The notes beneath the pieces are model-generated. The model was not told the DNA's origin, did no database searches, and was given only the letters and a program-made list of their open reading frames with translations. 64,000 bases of DNA from Apibacter raozihei (GTDB lineage: Bacteria > Bacteroidota > Bacteroidia > Flavobacteriales > Weeksellaceae). The position numbers were made by a program, and so were the translations under genes. Numbering within the stretch: position 1 is the stretch's first letter; each line of letters starts with the position of its first letter. The stretch covers positions 2,461,716-2,525,715 of the forward strand of contig NZ_CP034930.1 of assembly GCF_004014855.1 (NCBI RefSeq), given 5' to 3'. Below, piece after piece: positions 19,714 to 27,770 of the stretch.

Positions 19714-19756
19714 ACTTTGATAATAAAATTGTTAATAACGATTTTATTATCAAAGT
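19714..19756. repeat. 43-base near-perfect inverted repeat (AT-rich hairpin)
   Basis: Arms ACTTTGATAATAAAAT (19714-19729) and ATTTTATTATCAAAGT (19741-19756) are perfectly complementary over 16 bases. The 11-base centre itself contains GTTA-A-TAAC, so the element folds almost end to end. No T run follows, which argues against a simple terminator. It lies 83 bases before rarA. Confidence 0.7.
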
Positions 19757-19838
19757 ATTAAAAAATATATAATAAATTATTTTTGATACAATATGAATTG
19801 GTTGTACATTTATTTATTCATTTAATTCTACTTATAAT

Positions 19839-21119
19839 ATGAATCAACCCCCATTAGCCGAAAGGATGCGCCCTAAAACTTTAGATGAATACCAGTATCA
19901 GGAACATTTAATTGGTGAAGGAGCTCCTATCAGAAGAATGGTAGATAGTGGTAATATTGCATCTATGATTCTTTGGGGACCTCCGGGTACGGGTAAGACT
20001 ACTTTAGCTGAAATAGTTGCATCCGAATCGAAAAGAGAATACTATACTCTGAGTGCAGTAAGTTCAGGAGTGAAAGAGGTTAGAGAGGTTATTGAACAAG
20101 CTAAGAAACAAAATCTTTTTAGCGGCAAAAGTCCCATTTTATTCATAGATGAAATACATAGATTTAATAAATCACAACAAGACAGTCTTTTACAAGCTGT
20201 AGAAAAAGGTTGGATTGTATTAATTGGTGCAACCACAGAAAATCCTAGTTTTGAAGTAGTATCCGCATTATTATCCCGTTGTCAGGTATATACCCTTTAT
20301 TCTTTAGATAAAAAAGCATTGTCTAATTTACTCCACCGAGCTGTAACCGAAGATGTTTTTTTGTCTAAGAAAAAAATAAATCTGGAAGAAGAAGAAGCTC
20401 TCATGCAATTTTCAGGAGGAGATGCAAGAAAATTGTTAAACGGTCTAGATTTAGTTGTTCAGCAATTTAAGGATAATGAATCCATTGATATTACAAATGA
20501 TGAAGTGAAGAAGGTTATACAGGAAAATATGGCCCTATATGACAAAGATGGAGAACAGCATTATGATATAATTTCAGCTTTTATTAAATCTATACGAGGA
20601 TCTGATCCTAACGCAGCGGTATATTGGCTGGCTCGTATGTTAGAAGGAGGAGAAGATATAAAGTTTATAGCCCGTAGAATGGTAATTTCAGCCTCTGAAG
20701 ATATTGGAATGGCCAATCCTACAGCATTGATTCTTGCAAATAATACATTTCAAGCAGTCAATGTCATTGGGAATCCTGAATCCAGAATATTATTGAGTCA
20801 ATGTGCGATTTATCTTGCAACCTCTCCAAAATCCAATGCATCTTATTTATCAATTGATTCTGCAATTTCTTTTGTAAGAAAAACAGGTAATCTTCCAGTA
20901 CCTTTACATCTTAGAAATGCACCTACTAAACTGATGAAAGATTTAAATTACGGTGTAGATTATAAATATTCGCATAACTACCCTGGTAATTTTGTATATC
21001 AGGATTTTCTTCCTGAAGAAGCATCTAATGAAACTTTTTATATTCCGGGAATTAACTCTAAAGAAAGTAAAATAAAAGAATATTTAAAAAGCTTATGGAA
21101 AGATAAGTATAACTATTAA
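19839..21119 (+). CDS. rarA: Replication-associated recombination protein A (RarA/MgsA)
   Basis: AAA+ ATPase of 426 residues related to clamp loaders, acting at stalled replication forks. The N-terminus PPLAERMRPKTLDEYQYQEHL is diagnostic. Walker A is GPPGTGKTT (47-55), Walker B is ILFIDEIHRFNKSQQD, sensor 1 is GATTENPSFEV and sensor 2 is GGDARKLLN. The C-terminal MgsA tetramerisation region includes LARMLEGGEDIKFIARR and SEDIGMANP. Length and motifs are normal. The 43-base inverted repeat lies just upstream and may affect its expression. Confidence 0.95.
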   Translation: MNQPPLAERMRPKTLDEYQYQEHLIGEGAPIRRMVDSGNIASMILWGPPGTGKTTLAEIVASESKREYYTLSAVSSGVKEVREVIEQAKKQNLFSGKSPILFIDEIHRFNKSQQDSLLQAVEKGWIVLIGATTENPSFEVVSALLSRCQVYTLYSLDKKALSNLLHRAVTEDVFLSKKKINLEEEEALMQFSGGDARKLLNGLDLVVQQFKDNESIDITNDEVKKVIQENMALYDKDGEQHYDIISAFIKSIRGSDPNAAVYWLARMLEGGEDIKFIARRMVISASEDIGMANPTALILANNTFQAVNVIGNPESRILLSQCAIYLATSPKSNASYLSIDSAISFVRKTGNLPVPLHLRNAPTKLMKDLNYGVDYKYSHNYPGNFVYQDFLPEEASNETFYIPGINSKESKIKEYLKSLWKDKYNY

Positions 21120-21135
21120 TTTTATTATTACTGAA

Positions 21136-21169
21136 CTAACAAACAGACAATTAATAGTCTGCTTGTTAG
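21136..21169. terminator. Likely terminator between rarA and azurin gene
   Basis: A 13-base stem with one mismatch, CTAACAAACAGAC (21136-21148) and GTCTGCTTGTTAG (21157-21169), has an 8-base loop and lies between converging genes. T-tracts are weak on both sides, hence the moderate confidence. Confidence 0.6.
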
Positions 21170-21183
21170 TAAATATATATATT

Positions 21184-21729
21184 TTAATCTACAATTAATT
21201 TACCTCTCATCAGTACATGATGTCCTGGAAAAGTACATAGAAAATCATACGTTCCCTTCTCATTTATTGTAAAAGTAATTGTATCTGATTCACCACCCCC
21301 TAATAATTTTGTATGTGCAATTATTTTTGAAGTATCTGTAGGAATATAATCATTGGAAGCAAATTTTAAAGCTTCACGTCCAAAAGCATCTATATCGGTT
21401 CCTGATTTCAAAATTACTAGATTGTGGCCCATGTCAGCTTTGCTGGCTTTTCCTACATGAGTAAGTTTTAAAGTAATTGGTTTTCCAGCCTTTGCTTTTA
21501 ACTCTGTAATATCGTATTGCATATTATCAGCACCTTCAATTTCCAGTACGTTTTCAGGTAAATTTGCACGCCTTTCTTCCTTAGATTTTTGTATGTCTTC
21601 AGCTGTTGTATTGGCTGCAATTGCTAGAGGATCCGATTTTCCTGAATTTTCACTATTTTTATTACAAGATATAATAGTCATTGAAAGTCCTAAAGCTAGT
21701 AAGCTTAATATTTTTGTTATTTTTTTCAT
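21184..21729 (-). CDS. Azurin-like blue copper lipoprotein
   Basis: A 181-residue lipoprotein (signal MKKITKILSLLALGLSMTIISC, Cys22) with a C-terminal azurin domain. Type 1 copper ligands are visible as His102 (DMGHNLVIL), Cys165, His170 and Met174 (CTFPGHHVLM), exactly the azurin C-x4-H-x3-M pattern. Such proteins pass single electrons between cytochromes and periplasmic reductases or peroxidases. It lies downstream of the Rrf2-RIC-membrane protein genes on the same strand, after a 103-base gap, so it may share or have its own promoter. The link to nitric oxide or nitrite metabolism is inferred from context. Confidence 0.9.
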   Translation of the reverse strand: MKKITKILSLLALGLSMTIISCNKNSENSGKSDPLAIAANTTAEDIQKSKEERRANLPENVLEIEGADNMQYDITELKAKAGKPITLKLTHVGKASKADMGHNLVILKSGTDIDAFGREALKFASNDYIPTDTSKIIAHTKLLGGGESDTITFTINEKGTYDFLCTFPGHHVLMRGKLIVD

Positions 21730-21832
21730 GTTTAACTGATTTTTATTAAAAAATTTTAAATTAAATTTACTTATAATTTAGTTATTTGCAAAACTGATAT
21801 TTATTAGTTTCGTATAGTTTTATTATTTTAGA

Positions 21833-23044
21833 TCATATTCTTTTTCTGGATGTAAACATTATGCTAATTATAATGCCTGAGATTCCAAAAAGAAGAAATA
21901 GAGAAAACCAGGGAATCATTTGAAAATATATTAAAGATACCTTCCATGGTAAAAATAAAGATATCCCTTGTAAAAAAAGTAAAAATTCTGTACTTAAAAA
22001 TCCTACGGTAAAAACTATAGCCCCTAAATAAAAAATTTGGGTATTGATTTTAAATGAGGAAAAAAATCCAATATAAATAAATAAGAATGTAGAGTACATA
22101 CCTAACACAACTAGATGTATAAATCCAATATACAGATTTCTGATTAAGATTGAATATTCTGTTAATTCTGGAAGTATTAAAAGTAATTGTATGATTGATT
22201 TAAATGTATAGGCAATTAAAAAAACTATATAAATATAATAAATATAATGGCTTTTAAGTTTAAATGCTTTTTTTAATGTTGGATGAATATACCTAATAAA
22301 ATATATAAGAGAAAACAATTGAAATATATTTCCCGTATTTTGCAACCAATAAAGGATATCTAATTTTAAATCCTTCATTAGAGGGAGTGCAAAACCCAAT
22401 AATGTAGCAAGCAAACTTGATATATAAAACCAATTTATTTTTTTTGGAAACTCTTTAGTGTATTTATGGTATACATTAATAATAAAAGACAGTAAGCCAA
22501 ATAAAAACCAGCCGTTTATTTGAAAATGTAAAAAAAACTGTACGGATATAGAGTAAAAAACAGAGTCTTTTCCAAGCTTAGCTATTGTCATCCCTAGTGT
22601 CCAGATACCCAATGTTGAAAGCAGCAGAAAAAATAAGGATGTTTTTAAAAAAAGCTGATCTGGTTTATTCCAACAAAGATAACGCCAGGTGACATAGCAA
22701 AATACATATGCGCATACAATGTATAAGGTAGAGAATAAAATTGAAAAAAAAGCATATCCTTGAAAGGGAAAGCTGACCAGCATCCCTAAAACACTTAGCT
22801 GGGTTAATTGAAAAAGTATGTTATAACTACGTTTTGTTTTTTGATTATCAGGTATGTATTGATCATAAATTATGGTATAATACATTAAAAACAACCATCC
22901 TAATAATGCTATATGAGAATGAGTATGTAAGAAATTATTATAGGGAATTTGAAGATTATAAAGCTGGGAAAATCTTAAAATTAATCCGGCTAATGCAGCA
23001 AGAAAAAAATAAAAAAGACTAATTATGACCCAGCTTTTTTTCAT
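21833..23044 (-). CDS. Polytopic membrane protein, haem-copper-oxidase-like
   Basis: A 403-residue protein with about 12 hydrophobic segments and few charged loops. A His-rich motif, FLHTHSHIALLGW, lies at about residues 37-49, and further His residues sit in later segments (FFLHFQINGWFLFG, YIGFIHLVVLGMY). These resemble the haem-ligand positions of subunit I of cytochrome oxidases and nitric oxide reductases, but the full ligand set cannot be confirmed by eye. Genes of this type are found beside RIC/ScdA in Flavobacteriia. The gene is 10 bases from the RIC gene, so cotranscription is likely. A role in nitric oxide reduction or sensing is inference. Confidence 0.7.
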   Translation of the reverse strand: MKKSWVIISLFYFFLAALAGLILRFSQLYNLQIPYNNFLHTHSHIALLGWLFLMYYTIIYDQYIPDNQKTKRSYNILFQLTQLSVLGMLVSFPFQGYAFFSILFSTLYIVCAYVFCYVTWRYLCWNKPDQLFLKTSLFFLLLSTLGIWTLGMTIAKLGKDSVFYSISVQFFLHFQINGWFLFGLLSFIINVYHKYTKEFPKKINWFYISSLLATLLGFALPLMKDLKLDILYWLQNTGNIFQLFSLIYFIRYIHPTLKKAFKLKSHYIYYIYIVFLIAYTFKSIIQLLLILPELTEYSILIRNLYIGFIHLVVLGMYSTFLFIYIGFFSSFKINTQIFYLGAIVFTVGFLSTEFLLFLQGISLFLPWKVSLIYFQMIPWFSLFLLFGISGIIISIMFTSRKRI

Positions 23045-23054
23045 TGGTTTTTTA

Positions 23055-23774
23055 CTAATTAAAAGACGCCTCCATTTTTATAGATTTAGGAAATAAGATA
23101 TTATTTTCTAAATGGATGTGCTTGTGTAAATTTTGTTCGAATTCATCTAGCATTGAAAAGGAAACTTTGTAAGTATTACAAGCTCCTTCAGGAGGAGTAT
23201 ATCCATGAGATAATTCCGAAATTTTTCTGAACCTGTCTCCTTCAACTGAATGATCATCCATCATCATGGCTATTGGGTTTTCAATGCTTCCAAAATGCCC
23301 CGGTTGCATCGGTTGATTACTAGATTTTGCTTCAACCATTTTGCGTATAAAAGGAAATAGTATCATTTCTTCTTTCTTTAAATGTGTAAGCAAATCTTCG
23401 GAAGATTGTAAAAAAAGTTCAAGTATTTCTTTTAGTTCAGGATTTCTTTCTCCATGTACTTTATAGACTTTGGTTAAAAATTGTGTTAATGGTGGAACCT
23501 TTTCCCTGATGTATTCGTGATGAGTTTTAACTATATAATCTGCTAATAAATCTAAAGGCCAAGAATTAAAATCTACAGACTCGTTTTTAGAAGTTATTGA
23601 TTCTTCAAGTTCTTTAACCAGTTCATCAGAATTAATAGATTTTTTTTCACAAACATGCTCAACAGTTTTATCGCCTCTACAGCAAAAATCAATTTTATAT
23701 TTAGAAAAAACAGCAGCAGTTCTAAAGTCTTCAGCTACAATTTCACCAATGGTTTTATTAAAGATTGCATTCAT
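23055..23774 (-). CDS. ric: Iron-sulfur cluster repair di-iron protein (RIC/ScdA/YtfE)
   Basis: A cytoplasmic di-iron protein of 239 residues that repairs Fe-S clusters damaged by nitric oxide or peroxide. The N-terminal ScdA_N/DUF542 domain has FSKYKIDFCCRGDKTVEHVC. The hemerythrin-like four-helix domain carries spaced His and Glu ligands (YIVKTHHEYIRE, LLTHLKKEEMILFPFI, MMDDHSVEG, NLHKHIHLENNILFP). Length is normal. It lies 11 bases after the Rrf2 gene, and NsrR-type Rrf2 repressors classically control ytfE, so nitric-oxide-induced expression is expected. Confidence 0.93.
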   Translation of the reverse strand: MNAIFNKTIGEIVAEDFRTAAVFSKYKIDFCCRGDKTVEHVCEKKSINSDELVKELEESITSKNESVDFNSWPLDLLADYIVKTHHEYIREKVPPLTQFLTKVYKVHGERNPELKEILELFLQSSEDLLTHLKKEEMILFPFIRKMVEAKSSNQPMQPGHFGSIENPIAMMMDDHSVEGDRFRKISELSHGYTPPEGACNTYKVSFSMLDEFEQNLHKHIHLENNILFPKSIKMEASFN

Positions 23775-23785
23775 AATTGTTATAT

Positions 23786-24229
23786 TTAATAGGTATCAAT
23801 TTTCAAAAAAGTAAGTCCGTGGTCTATTCCCAGCATCAAATCCTGTAAAGATGTTTTAGTAAGCATTTGTTTAAGCTCCTCACGGATATGTTTAAAGCGG
23901 TCATGGACAGGGCAAGGAGTCAATTCGGAACATTGCGGAAGTCCTAGTGCACATCCCCTGAATACCGAATCACCGTCAATAGCCGTAACTATATCGGAAA
24001 GTTTTATTTTTTCAAGAGATATTTCTTCAATATAAAAACCTCCGGTAGGGCCTTTAAATGATTTAATGATTTTATTTTTAGTAAGTATTTGTAATATTTT
24101 AGCTGTAAATGCGACAGGAGAATTTATTTCTTCTGCAATTTCCTTAATCCCTGATTTTTGATTTTTACAGGAATGATTGGCTATTAATAGAGTTGCCCGG
24201 ATGGCATATTCACAACTTTTTGAAAACAT
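23786..24229 (-). CDS. Rrf2-family (NsrR-like) iron-sulfur transcriptional regulator
   Basis: Winged-helix regulator of 147 residues. The start is placed at the ATG at 24229 (MFSKSCEYAIRATLLIANHS), which matches the family N-terminus; the frame is open further upstream but the additional residues look like leader sequence. Three cysteines for a cluster lie in FRGCALGLPQCSELTPCPVH, as in NsrR/IscR. The DNA-binding helix region is IKEIAEEINSPVAFTAKILQIL. It is the first gene of the leftward RIC/azurin operon and likely senses nitric oxide or cluster status and represses its own operon. The divergent gene starts at 24398. Confidence 0.88.
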   Translation of the reverse strand: MFSKSCEYAIRATLLIANHSCKNQKSGIKEIAEEINSPVAFTAKILQILTKNKIIKSFKGPTGGFYIEEISLEKIKLSDIVTAIDGDSVFRGCALGLPQCSELTPCPVHDRFKHIREELKQMLTKTSLQDLMLGIDHGLTFLKIDTY

Positions 24230-24365
24230 AAATAATTTTTTTTCATTGCAAATATAATAAAAAATAATAGAGGACAAAAATGTCTTTTATGAAAAATAAA
24301 TATTAATTTTACTTATGCAGAAATAATAAGGCTTTAAATATTTATAATAATATATAAATAAATAT

Positions 24366-24373
24366 TATATTTG
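24366..24373 (+). promoter_or_regulatory. Putative -7 promoter element (TATATTTG)
   Basis: Matches TAnnTTTG and lies 25 bases before the ATG at 24398. Confidence 0.45.
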
Positions 24374-24397
24374 ATATTTAAGTATAAAATTTAGTTT

Positions 24398-25093
24398 ATG
24401 TCAGAATTAATAGCATTAAAAGCACAACAATTGGCTTCTGATTCAATATTAATGAAAAGTTATGAAGAGTTTTATAATGAAAAAGGCTTTTTTTTCACTA
24501 AAAACCCTAATCTTGCCGGAGCTAAAAGAAAACCTCCAAAATTCCCAATTAACTCTAAAGGTTTTTCTCAAAAATGGACAGAGCCTGAATGGTTTGTGAA
24601 TTCACAAAAATTTTATCTTATGTATTTAGCTGGCATGGATAAAAATAAATATGTCAAGGATTCTGATTATGAAAGTCTGAAAAAAGCTTATGACAAATGG
24701 GATCAAAGATACTATGTAGTGTTCTATGGAGATTCAGCAAAGTGGACATGTAATTTGTTTGTCGGTGAAGCCTTGTATATGGCAGGCAAAAATAGTTTAA
24801 CTTCTTCATCAAAATATTATTCAGCAAAACAAATCTGGAATGAGGAAGGCATATTTAAACAAATTAAAAAGAGCGAAGTACAAAGAGGTGATATTGTATC
24901 TTTTTACAGTGGATTGCATGTAGAGATAGTAAGTCAGGTAATGGAAGAAGGTTTGATTTTTAAAGATAAAGTAAGTTTTTGTTCCAGAGGAGCAGGAAGA
25001 GGCAGTAGTGATTTTGGTACAGAAAAATGCAATGATACTCAAAATAGTAGATTAATAAATAAAAAAGACATTAAATTTTTAAGAGTATTTTAA
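24398..25093 (+). CDS. Signal-less NlpC/P60- or CHAP-like amidase, candidate toxin
   Basis: A 231-residue protein with no signal peptide. The C-terminal half looks like a papain-fold peptidoglycan hydrolase: nucleophile region KWTCNLFVGEALYMAG (Cys118) and VQRGDIVSFYSGLHVEIVSQ (His174), the usual Cys-His spacing of NlpC/P60 and CHAP domains. The N-terminal 100 residues are helical and unrecognised. Its stop codon overlaps the start of a lipoprotein gene by one base, so the two are translationally coupled. A cytoplasmic cell-wall hydrolase paired with an exported lipoprotein is the arrangement of T6SS amidase effectors and their immunity proteins. That role is inference. Confidence 0.6.
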   Translation: MSELIALKAQQLASDSILMKSYEEFYNEKGFFFTKNPNLAGAKRKPPKFPINSKGFSQKWTEPEWFVNSQKFYLMYLAGMDKNKYVKDSDYESLKKAYDKWDQRYYVVFYGDSAKWTCNLFVGEALYMAGKNSLTSSSKYYSAKQIWNEEGIFKQIKKSEVQRGDIVSFYSGLHVEIVSQVMEEGLIFKDKVSFCSRGAGRGSSDFGTEKCNDTQNSRLINKKDIKFLRVF

Positions 25094-25974
25094 TGAAAAA
25101 AAAATTATTATATTTTGTTTTATTTGTAGTATGGCAAAGCTGTACTAAAAATACAGAAGTTAAATCTGCCAAAATAGTACACAGTATTATGATAAAATAT
25201 GAAGACTCTACTTTTAATAAACCGATTGATTCTTTATATATAAAAGAAACAGATACTGTTTTTTATAATAAAAAATTTTTATTGCAAGGATATTTTAAAA
25301 TATTCGAAGCAGAAAAGCAATTATATTCTCAAGGAGAATTAGATAAAGGTCGTAAACTAGGTGAATGGTTAGCATTTCAGAAACAGTCAGAATCCGGACA
25401 ATGGAAGCTAATTAGAAAATCAAGTTATAATAAACTGGGTTATTTACAAGGAAATCTCATTTACTATAATATAAATACAGACAAACCTGCCGAGATTCAT
25501 AAATATGAACAGGATGAGGAAAAAGGAAAGCAACAAATATTTTATCCTTCAGGAAAGCTACACATTGAGTATGAAAAGGATGGATGGAATAATTTTATTA
25601 ATACCTATATTGTATACACTGAACAGGGTAAAGAACTATACAAAGTGGATTTAGGTAATAATGGAAACGGTTATATTAAATTCTACAATGATACGAATAA
25701 ACTTGAATGGGAGGGAGGATTTGTAAATAAAAAGAAAGAGGGGTGGCATAAAAAATATAGTTCGGACAATGATAAGTCTATATTGGTCGAAAGATTATTA
25801 TATAAAAATGATGATTATACCTCACGAACAATAATATTTTTACCTAATGAGGAAATAGATGTACCTGGTCAAAAAGCCGATAGCGTTACTTATAAATCTT
25901 TTGCAAATAATATTTTTGAGGTTATTTATTATCATAATGGTAACGTAATTAAAAAGGAAAAAACTGAAGGGTAA
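25093..25974 (+). CDS. YwqK/MORN-repeat lipoprotein, candidate immunity protein
   Basis: A 293-residue lipoprotein (signal MKKKLLYFVLFVVWQSC, Cys17). The mature part contains degenerate MORN/YwqK-type repeats: YSQGELDKGRKLGEWLAFQK, LGYLQGNLIYYN, KQQIFYPSGKLHIEYEKDG, and NGYIKFYNDTNKLEWEGGFVNKKKEGWHKKY. Proteins of this family are often annotated as YwqK-type antitoxins. The start overlaps the stop of the amidase-like gene (TAATG), which supports a functional pair. Exported location would suit protection of the periplasm from a peptidoglycan hydrolase. Direct evidence for immunity is lacking. Confidence 0.62.
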   Translation: MKKKLLYFVLFVVWQSCTKNTEVKSAKIVHSIMIKYEDSTFNKPIDSLYIKETDTVFYNKKFLLQGYFKIFEAEKQLYSQGELDKGRKLGEWLAFQKQSESGQWKLIRKSSYNKLGYLQGNLIYYNINTDKPAEIHKYEQDEEKGKQQIFYPSGKLHIEYEKDGWNNFINTYIVYTEQGKELYKVDLGNNGNGYIKFYNDTNKLEWEGGFVNKKKEGWHKKYSSDNDKSILVERLLYKNDDYTSRTIIFLPNEEIDVPGQKADSVTYKSFANNIFEVIYYHNGNVIKKEKTEG

Positions 25975-25999
25975 AAAAGTACTGTTTTTTAATAAATAG

Positions 26000-26007
26000 T
26001 ATTTTTG
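26000..26007 (+). promoter_or_regulatory. Putative -7 promoter element (TATTTTTG)
   Basis: Matches TAnnTTTG and lies 24 bases before the ATG at 26031. Confidence 0.45.
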
Positions 26008-26030
26008 TATTACTGACATTAAAGTAAAAA

Positions 26031-26882
26031 ATGGATTTAAATCTTATATTTTCTGAATTGCCCTTCAAAATAATCAGATATAAGTCTCTTTCAGGAGGAG
26101 ATATTAACAATTCTTTTTGGGTTGAAACAGAAAATGGAAACTTTTTTATAAAGTTAAATAGGGCAAAACCCTATCCTCAAATGTTTAGAAAAGAAGCTAA
26201 CGGATTATTATACTTGTCAGATTCCGGATTCGTTTCCGTACCAAAAGTAATAGCTACAGGAGAATCCAATAATATTCAATATCTAGTATTAGAATGGATT
26301 GAAGATAATAGAAGCAAAACAACTTCATGGGAGGATTTTGGTGTTTCCCTTGCTAAAATGCACCAAATAGTTCAGCCCTGTTTCGGTTTTAAAGAGGATA
26401 ATTATATTGGAAGTATTAAGCAAATAAATACACCTTCTCATACATGGGAAGAGTTTTATTCAGAATGTAGAATATTAAAATTAGCTCATATACTATTTAA
26501 TCAAAAAAAAATTGGCGCTCAGGAATTAAATCAAGGACAAAATGTATGTAAAAAATTGAATGAAATTTTTCCGGAGGAAAAACCCGCCTTACTGCATGGG
26601 GATTTATGGAGTGGAAATTATTTGGTCTCAAGCAATAACAAAATTGTTTTAATAGATCCGGCAGTATATTATGGACATAGAGAAATGGATTTAGGTATGA
26701 CTCTTCTATTTGGGGGCTTTCCTTCTTGTTTTTATGAAGCATACTCAGAAGAGTATTCACTTGAAAAAAATTGGAAGCAAAGGTTACCTTTAACCCAATT
26801 GTATCCCCTAATGGTACATGCTATACTTTTTAATGGAAACTATCTACTTGAAGTTAAAAAAGTATTAAAAAAGTTTAGTTAA
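26031..26882 (+). CDS. Fructosamine kinase family protein
   Basis: A 283-residue small-molecule kinase of the aminoglycoside-phosphotransferase-like fold that phosphorylates fructosamines or ribulosamines for protein deglycation. Signatures are LSGGDINNSFWVETENGNFFIKLN (nucleotide-binding part), YLVLEWIE, the catalytic loop LLHGDLWSGNYLV and the metal-binding IDPAVYYGHREMDLGMTLLFGGF. Length is typical. It is converged on by tatC only 11 bases downstream, with no clear terminator hairpin between. Confidence 0.9.
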   Translation: MDLNLIFSELPFKIIRYKSLSGGDINNSFWVETENGNFFIKLNRAKPYPQMFRKEANGLLYLSDSGFVSVPKVIATGESNNIQYLVLEWIEDNRSKTTSWEDFGVSLAKMHQIVQPCFGFKEDNYIGSIKQINTPSHTWEEFYSECRILKLAHILFNQKKIGAQELNQGQNVCKKLNEIFPEEKPALLHGDLWSGNYLVSSNNKIVLIDPAVYYGHREMDLGMTLLFGGFPSCFYEAYSEEYSLEKNWKQRLPLTQLYPLMVHAILFNGNYLLEVKKVLKKFS

Positions 26883-26893
26883 AATTTAAACCA

Positions 26894-27730
26894 TTAAGAT
26901 TTTAAAACTTCTTTATTATCTGATAAATTTCGTTTATATACTACGGCTGAAACTAAAATACTGGCTTCGTACAACATATATAGAGGAATAGAAGCAACCA
27001 GCATGGAAGGTATATCGCCGGGAGTAATAAAACCTGCTAAAATCAAAATAACAATTACAGCATGTCTTCTGTAAGTTTTTAAAAATTTTGGAGTCAGTAT
27101 ACCTACAGCAGTTAAAGCATATACAATTACAGGTAAAAGAAATACCAATCCCATACCCAAAACAGTTTGTAACAAAATACTAATGTAATTGGAAAGGTCT
27201 ATCTGTATATTGATAGTGTCCGAAATATTGAAAAAATACCCGAAATGCATAGTTAGAGGAGTAATGAGAAAATATCCAAAACAACATCCGAAAAGAAATA
27301 AAAAATAAGTTGATAAAAAAAATGTCAAGGAATTTTTCCTTTCATTAGGTTTTAAACCAGGAGCTATGAATTTCCACATTTCATAAATCACATATGGAAA
27401 AACCAAGATAAAACCTCCGACAACAGCCACATAAAAAGCTGTATTTAACTGTTCAAATATTCTTCTTACTAAAATCGGAAAATGAGCTGGCATGCTAAAA
27501 ACTTCTTTAGATCCAAACAAACCACTCACCGTGTTCATTATTCTGAATGTTATAAAATCATTTTGAACAGGACCAAAAATTATATGATCCATGACAAAAT
27601 GCATTTTATATCCTACTAAAGCAGCTCCTGCACAAACAGCAACCAAACAGCGAAGTATATGCTTTCTTAAAACTCCTACATGGGCAAGAAATGGCATTTC
27701 GCCAGTATTGATTTTTTTCTTTTTACTCAT
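26894..27730 (-). CDS. tatC: Sec-independent twin-arginine translocase subunit TatC
   Basis: Inner-membrane receptor component of the Tat pathway, 278 residues with six hydrophobic segments. The N-terminal GEMPFLAHVGVLRKHILRC corresponds to the conserved FxxHLxELR region (Glu replaced by Val/Leu context). VVGGFILVFPYVIYEMWKFIAPGLKPNERK and FVLLPVIVYALTAVGILTPKFL are typical. A 50-residue insertion in the first periplasmic loop (FGPVQNDFITFRIMNTV) is usual in Bacteroidota. It lies 40 bases downstream of the kdsD-like gene on the same strand, likely one operon. No tatA/B is visible nearby. Confidence 0.93.
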   Translation of the reverse strand: MSKKKKINTGEMPFLAHVGVLRKHILRCLVAVCAGAALVGYKMHFVMDHIIFGPVQNDFITFRIMNTVSGLFGSKEVFSMPAHFPILVRRIFEQLNTAFYVAVVGGFILVFPYVIYEMWKFIAPGLKPNERKNSLTFFLSTYFLFLFGCCFGYFLITPLTMHFGYFFNISDTINIQIDLSNYISILLQTVLGMGLVFLLPVIVYALTAVGILTPKFLKTYRRHAVIVILILAGFITPGDIPSMLVASIPLYMLYEASILVSAVVYKRNLSDNKEVLKS

Positions 27731-27770
27731 CTGTTACTTTATAAAAGTTTACGAAGTTATAATTTTTTTA

